DNA of 36,200 nucleotides. Origin: Methylovorus sp035565335 (GTDB taxonomy: Bacteria > Pseudomonadota > Gammaproteobacteria > Burkholderiales > Methylophilaceae). The translations under genes were made by a program, and so were the position numbers. The notes below the pieces were generated by a model that was given only the letters and a program-made list of their open reading frames with translations, searched no databases and was not told where the DNA came from. This document shows, in pieces, positions 32,677 to 36,200 of the stretch (the stretch's first letter is position 1; every line of letters starts with the position of its first letter). The stretch spans positions 1 through 36,200 of the forward strand of contig DATMSO010000073.1 in NCBI GenBank assembly GCA_035565335.1, in the 5' to 3' direction.

Positions 32677-35600
32677 TTGATCGAATCTCTCATCCGTGGT
32701 GCCTTGCGGCAGCGTATTGTCGTCGTTGTTATCGCTGTAGCTCTCCTGATTGCCGGCTTGTTTGCCGTAAAAAAACTGTCAGTGGATGCTTTCCCGGATG
32801 TGACCAATGTGCAGGTGCTGATTGCCACCCAGGCCACGGGGAGATCACCGGAGGAAGTCGAACGCTTTATCACGGTGCCGCTCGAAATCGCCATGACCGG
32901 TCTGCCTGGCCTGACCGAAATGCGCTCCCTCAACAAGAATGCCCTGTCGCTGATCACCCTGGTGTTTACCGACGATACCGATGTCTATTTCTCGCGCCAG
33001 CTGGTGATGGAGCGATTGATGGAGGTGATGGACCGCATGCCGGAAGGCGTGACGCCAGTGCTGGGGCCGGTCTCCACCGGTCTGGGCGAGGTGTATCAGT
33101 ACACGCTGGATAAACCTACCGACGGTAAAAAAGAGCTCTCAGTGAACGAGCTGACCGAGCGTCGCGCGGTGCAGGACTGGGTAGTGCGGCCTCTGCTGCG
33201 CGGTATCCCCGGTGTGGCAGAAATCAATTCGCAAGGCGGTTACGTCAAGCAATACCAGGCGCTGGTGAATCCTGATCGCATGAATCACTACGGCGTGAAG
33301 CTGCATGATGTGTATCAGGCGCTGGCACGCAACAACGCCAATAGCGGCGGCGGTGTGCTGCCCCATTACGCCGAACAATACCTCATCCGTGGCATCAGCC
33401 TGATCCAGAATCTGGACGATATCCGCAACATCATTCTCAAAGAGCAGAACGGCACGCCGGTGTATATGCGCGATGTGGCCGAGGTCAAGCTGGGCTATGA
33501 GGTGCGAGTAGGCGCGATTCTCAAGAATGGCGATACCGAATCGGTAGGTGGTGTGGTGATGATGATGCGTGGTGGCAATGCCAAAGAAGTGGTGAGCCGC
33601 ATCAAGGCACGCGTGAAAGAAATCAACGAAAAAGGCATGCTGCCGGGTGGTTTGCAGATCGTGCCGTATTATGACCGTAGCGAGCTGGTGGATGCCGCGC
33701 TGCATACGGTGACCAAGGTATTGATCGAAGGCATTGTGCTGGTGATCGTTATTCTCTTCCTGTTTCTGGGCGACGTGCGCTCCAGCCTGATTGTGGTGGG
33801 CACGCTGATCCTGACGCCGCTGATTACCTTCATGGCAATGAATTACTACGGCATCTCCGCCAACCTGATGTCGCTGGGGGGCCTGGCGATCGCCATTGGG
33901 TTGATGGTCGATGGTTCGGTGGTAGTGGTGGAGAATACTTTCCACCATCTGGGTCACCGCAAGGATGAAAGCAAGATCCGCGTGGTATTCGAAGCGGCGG
34001 CTGAAGTCGCGACCCCGGTGCTGTTTGGCGTTGGCATCATCATCCTGGTATTCCTGCCCCTCATGACCTTGCAGGGCATGGAAGGCAAGATGTTTGCGCC
34101 GCTGGCCTACACCATTGCGATCGCGCTGTTCGTATCGCTGGTATTGTCACTGACGCTGACGCCGGCCATGTGCTCGTTCATCCTCAAGGGCGGTAGTGGT
34201 GAAGATACCAAGATGATTCAGATGATCAAGCGCCCCTATGTCAGCATGCTGAGTTGGGCGCTGTCCAATGAGAAGAAAACCATCATGCTGGCAGTGCTGG
34301 TGTTTATTGACACCCTGGCGATTGTGCCGCTACTGGGCAACTCGTTCATTCCTGAGATGAAGGAAGGCTCGATTGTGCCGGGTATCAACCGCGTGCCTAA
34401 TATCTCGCTGGAAGAATCCATCAAGATGGAAAGCGAAGCCATGCGCCTGATCATGGAAAAGGTGCCCGGCGTGAAATCGGCGGTGTCGGGCGTGGGGCGT
34501 GGCGAAAGTCCGGCGGATCCGCAGGCGCAGAATGAGTCCACGCCTATCATCAGCCTCAAGCCCCGCAACGAATGGCCGGAAGGCTGGACGCAGGATGATA
34601 TTGCCGAAAAAATGCGCAGTGTGCTGGCTGAACATTTGCCAGGCGTGCAGATCATCATGGCGCAGCCGATTTCCGATCGCGTGGATGAGTTGCTGACCGG
34701 CGTGCGGGCGGATGTCGCCGTCAAAATCTTCGGTGAAGACATGGTGGTGCTGAAAGCCAAGGCCGATGAAATTTCACGCATTGCCTCGACCGTGCGCGGC
34801 GCCACTGAAATCAAGGTGGAAAAAGTCTCCGGCCAGCAATACCTGAATATCCGGATTGACCGGCAGGCGATTGCCCGGCATGGCATCAATGCATCGGATA
34901 TTCACGATGTGATTGAAACCGCGATTGGCGGCAAGGTGGCGACCGAAATTTATGAAGGTCAGCGCCGTTTCAGCGCCGCGGTACGTTTCCCGGAAAGCTT
35001 CCGTGACAATGTGGATGCCATCGGCAATATCCTGATCACCTCACCCAATGGTTCACGCGTGGCGTTGCGCGACCTTGCGCACATCGAAGTGCGGGATGGT
35101 CCGGCCCAGATCAGCCGCGAGCTGGCCAAGCGTCGTATTGTGGTGGGTGTCAACGTGAAAGACCGCGACCTGGGTGGCTTTGTCGCCGAGTTGCAGAAGA
35201 CGCTGGACAAGCAGCTCAAGCTGCCTGATGGCTACTACATCGAATACGGTGGGCAGTTCCAGAACATGCAGCGCGCCATGAGCCATTTGATGGTGATTAT
35301 TCCGGTCACCATCGGCGCCATCTTCTTCCTGTTATTTTTGTTATTCAACTCATTGCGCTACGCCACCATGATTATCATGGTGCTACCATTTGCTTCCATA
35401 GGCGGGATTATTGCTTTGTTTGTCACAGGCGAATATCTGTCCGTACCGGCATCGGTCGGCTTTATTGCGCTGTGGGGCATCGCCGTACTGAATGGCGTGG
35501 TACTCGTATCTTACATACGCAGCCTGCGCGACGAAGGTTTGCCCCAGATGGAAGCGATTATGCAGGGCTGCAAGCAGCGTTTCCGCCCGGTGATGATGAC

Positions 35601-35778
35601 GGCTACCGTGGCCATGCTTGGCCTGGTGCCGTTCCTGTTTGCAACCGGCCCGGGTTCCGAGATTCAGCGGCCGCTGGCGATTGTGGTGATCGGTGGCCTG
35701 ATCACCTCCACCTTGCTGACACTAGTAGTGGTGCCTACGCTTTATCGCAAATTTGAAGAGAAAAAAATAGAAGCCTGA
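32677..35778 (+). CDS. HME-type RND heavy-metal efflux pump, copy 2 (no adaptor or outer-membrane partner of its own)
   Basis: This 1033-residue paralogue of the pump at 29056 is nearly identical in the N-terminal third and in helices 2-6, including the same AIGLMVDGSVVVVEN relay with Asp412 and Glu419. It diverges most in about residues 505-720, the seventh helix and second periplasmic loop where substrate path and adaptor docking lie in RND pumps. The start is TTG at 32677-32679 with GAGG six bases upstream; copy 1 uses ATG. No membrane-fusion or outer-membrane gene accompanies it, so it must borrow those of copy 1 or form mixed trimers with it. A terminator lies upstream, so its own promoter in the 183-base gap is expected; I could not place one securely. 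Confidence 0.92.
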   Translation: MIESLIRGALRQRIVVVVIAVALLIAGLFAVKKLSVDAFPDVTNVQVLIATQATGRSPEEVERFITVPLEIAMTGLPGLTEMRSLNKNALSLITLVFTDDTDVYFSRQLVMERLMEVMDRMPEGVTPVLGPVSTGLGEVYQYTLDKPTDGKKELSVNELTERRAVQDWVVRPLLRGIPGVAEINSQGGYVKQYQALVNPDRMNHYGVKLHDVYQALARNNANSGGGVLPHYAEQYLIRGISLIQNLDDIRNIILKEQNGTPVYMRDVAEVKLGYEVRVGAILKNGDTESVGGVVMMMRGGNAKEVVSRIKARVKEINEKGMLPGGLQIVPYYDRSELVDAALHTVTKVLIEGIVLVIVILFLFLGDVRSSLIVVGTLILTPLITFMAMNYYGISANLMSLGGLAIAIGLMVDGSVVVVENTFHHLGHRKDESKIRVVFEAAAEVATPVLFGVGIIILVFLPLMTLQGMEGKMFAPLAYTIAIALFVSLVLSLTLTPAMCSFILKGGSGEDTKMIQMIKRPYVSMLSWALSNEKKTIMLAVLVFIDTLAIVPLLGNSFIPEMKEGSIVPGINRVPNISLEESIKMESEAMRLIMEKVPGVKSAVSGVGRGESPADPQAQNESTPIISLKPRNEWPEGWTQDDIAEKMRSVLAEHLPGVQIIMAQPISDRVDELLTGVRADVAVKIFGEDMVVLKAKADEISRIASTVRGATEIKVEKVSGQQYLNIRIDRQAIARHGINASDIHDVIETAIGGKVATEIYEGQRRFSAAVRFPESFRDNVDAIGNILITSPNGSRVALRDLAHIEVRDGPAQISRELAKRRIVVGVNVKDRDLGGFVAELQKTLDKQLKLPDGYYIEYGGQFQNMQRAMSHLMVIIPVTIGAIFFLLFLLFNSLRYATMIIMVLPFASIGGIIALFVTGEYLSVPASVGFIALWGIAVLNGVVLVSYIRSLRDEGLPQMEAIMQGCKQRFRPVMMTATVAMLGLVPFLFATGPGSEIQRPLAIVVIGGLITSTLLTLVVVPTLYRKFEEKKIEA

Positions 35779-35813
35779 GCACATTCAGGCATGACCAGAA
35801 TAGAGGTTTAGGG

Positions 35814-36149
35814 ATGAAAGAAATTAAAGCCGTGGTGCAACCCAACCGGTTGCCCAAAATTCGCTCCGCCTTGCGTAATATCAAGGGGTTTCCAGGCATG
35901 ACGGTGAGCAAGGTAGACGGTTGCGGCCACTTTGTCGCCAAGCCTTCAGGCGGGATACGAGAAGAGCTGACCGATTACAGCCCCAAGGTGCGCATTGAGC
36001 TGGTCACCCCTGATGAACTGGTGGAGGGTGTGTTGCAGGTATTGGTGGAAGTTGGTCATACTGGTCAGGTGGGCGACGGCATCGTCTGGGTCACCCCGGT
36101 AGAGCGCATGATCCGCCTGTCAGAACAGATCACCGTGCTGGAGTGCTGA
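35814..36149 (+). CDS. PII-like protein linked to metal efflux (PII-NG type), copy 2
   Basis: This 111-residue paralogue of the protein at 32162 has the same opening (MKEIKAVVQPNRLPKIRSAL) and the same B-loop TGQVGDGIVWV. The T-loop differs and is one residue longer: DGCGHFVAKPSGGIREE in place of DGCGHHLSNTHNVREE. Cys37, His39 and a C-terminal Cys (111) are kept, but His40 and His45 of copy 1 are not. Tyr51 is absent here too. T-loops contact partner proteins in PII signalling, so the divergence suggests each PII is matched to its own pump (inference). The ATG has TAGGG just upstream, and a hairpin follows the stop. Confidence 0.88.
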   Translation: MKEIKAVVQPNRLPKIRSALRNIKGFPGMTVSKVDGCGHFVAKPSGGIREELTDYSPKVRIELVTPDELVEGVLQVLVEVGHTGQVGDGIVWVTPVERMIRLSEQITVLEC

Positions 36150-36170
36150 GTCCGGCCGTTTGGACTCTTT
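36148..36170 (+). terminator. hairpin at the stop of the second PII gene
   Basis: GAGTCC (36148-36153) pairs with GGACTC (36162-36167) around an 8-base loop, followed by TTT. The stem overlaps the TGA stop and is short, so it is a weak terminator at best. Confidence 0.4.
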
Positions 36171-36184
36171 ATGCATGAGTACCC

Positions 36185-36200
36185 AAGGCCCCCAGCGGGG
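36185..36200 (+). terminator. second terminator-like hairpin, cut by the window end
   Basis: AAGGCCCC (36185-36192), a CAGC loop and GGGG (36197-36200) look like the first three quarters of a strong GC hairpin. The closing CCTT and any T-run lie beyond the window. Confidence 0.45.

Larger units (their letters stand above)
32677..36149 (+). repeat. RND-PII module, copy 2 of a tandem duplication
   Basis: This second RND-PII pair is collinear with 29056-32494. The RND-PII gap is 35 bases here against 10 bases in copy 1, and the intergenic sequences do not match, so only the coding parts are conserved. Confidence 0.85.

Noticed and set aside
29056..36149. Recent tandem duplication or assembly error as the source of the doubled RND-PII module
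   Set aside because: Silent substitutions are spread through both copies, the intergenic gaps and start codons differ, and the PII T-loops differ, so the copies are truly distinct genes.
1..36200. CRISPR array, insertion sequence or prophage genes
   Set aside because: No regularly spaced direct repeats, transposase, integrase or phage structural motifs were seen in any frame of the window.

Overview
The window reads as chromosomal DNA of a Gram-negative betaproteobacterium, most probably a methylotroph of the Methylophilaceae type. This is inferred from gene content, not from a search: an MxaD-like periplasmic SRPBCC protein, a membrane-anchored dihaem cytochrome c5, a roughly 1270-residue FAD/Fe-S dehydrogenase of the DUF3683 type, HemJ-type haem synthesis, and lipid A, ornithine-lipid and peptidoglycan genes. 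Coding density is high and no gene-free stretch exceeds 300 bases.

Layout. (1) 1-1150: an AT-rich flank with the 3' end of a TonB-C-domain protein and a small membrane protein, ending near a tRNA-Arg(CCG) on the minus strand. (2) 1.5-9.6 kb: dihaem cytochrome c5, apaH, an olsB-olsA ornithine-lipid pair, a PfkB kinase with a glycine-zipper lipoprotein, a TetR regulator divergent from an MxaD-like protein with a palindromic operator between them, and a TlpA-hemJ-unknown operon. (3) 9.7-18.1 kb: the FAD/Fe-S oxidoreductase, a small proline-rich exported protein, phoB-phoR behind a clear Pho box, and an OFA-family MFS transporter. (4) 18.2-26.1 kb: ribH-nusB, an FHA protein, a five-gene leftward envelope operon (TPR/NTF2-like protein, Csd6-like L,D-transpeptidase, exported and cytoplasmic cyclophilins, lpxH), and divergent cysS. 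(5) 26.1-36.2 kb: a heavy-metal efflux locus.

The efflux locus is the most interesting part. One outer-membrane factor and one lipoprotein membrane-fusion protein are followed by two consecutive copies of a module made of an HME-type RND pump and a small PII-like protein. The pump copies are highly similar in protein but silently diverged in DNA. The second copy has no adaptor or outer-membrane partner. The PII-like proteins match the group described next to metal-efflux RND genes (often called PII-NG). They lack the uridylylation tyrosine, and carry a Cys/His-containing T-loop and a C-terminal Cys.

Other notable points: olsB and olsA are in the same frame, separated only by a TAA stop; two adjacent envelope genes share a C-terminal NTF2-like domain; and the window ends inside a second terminator-like hairpin after the last PII gene.
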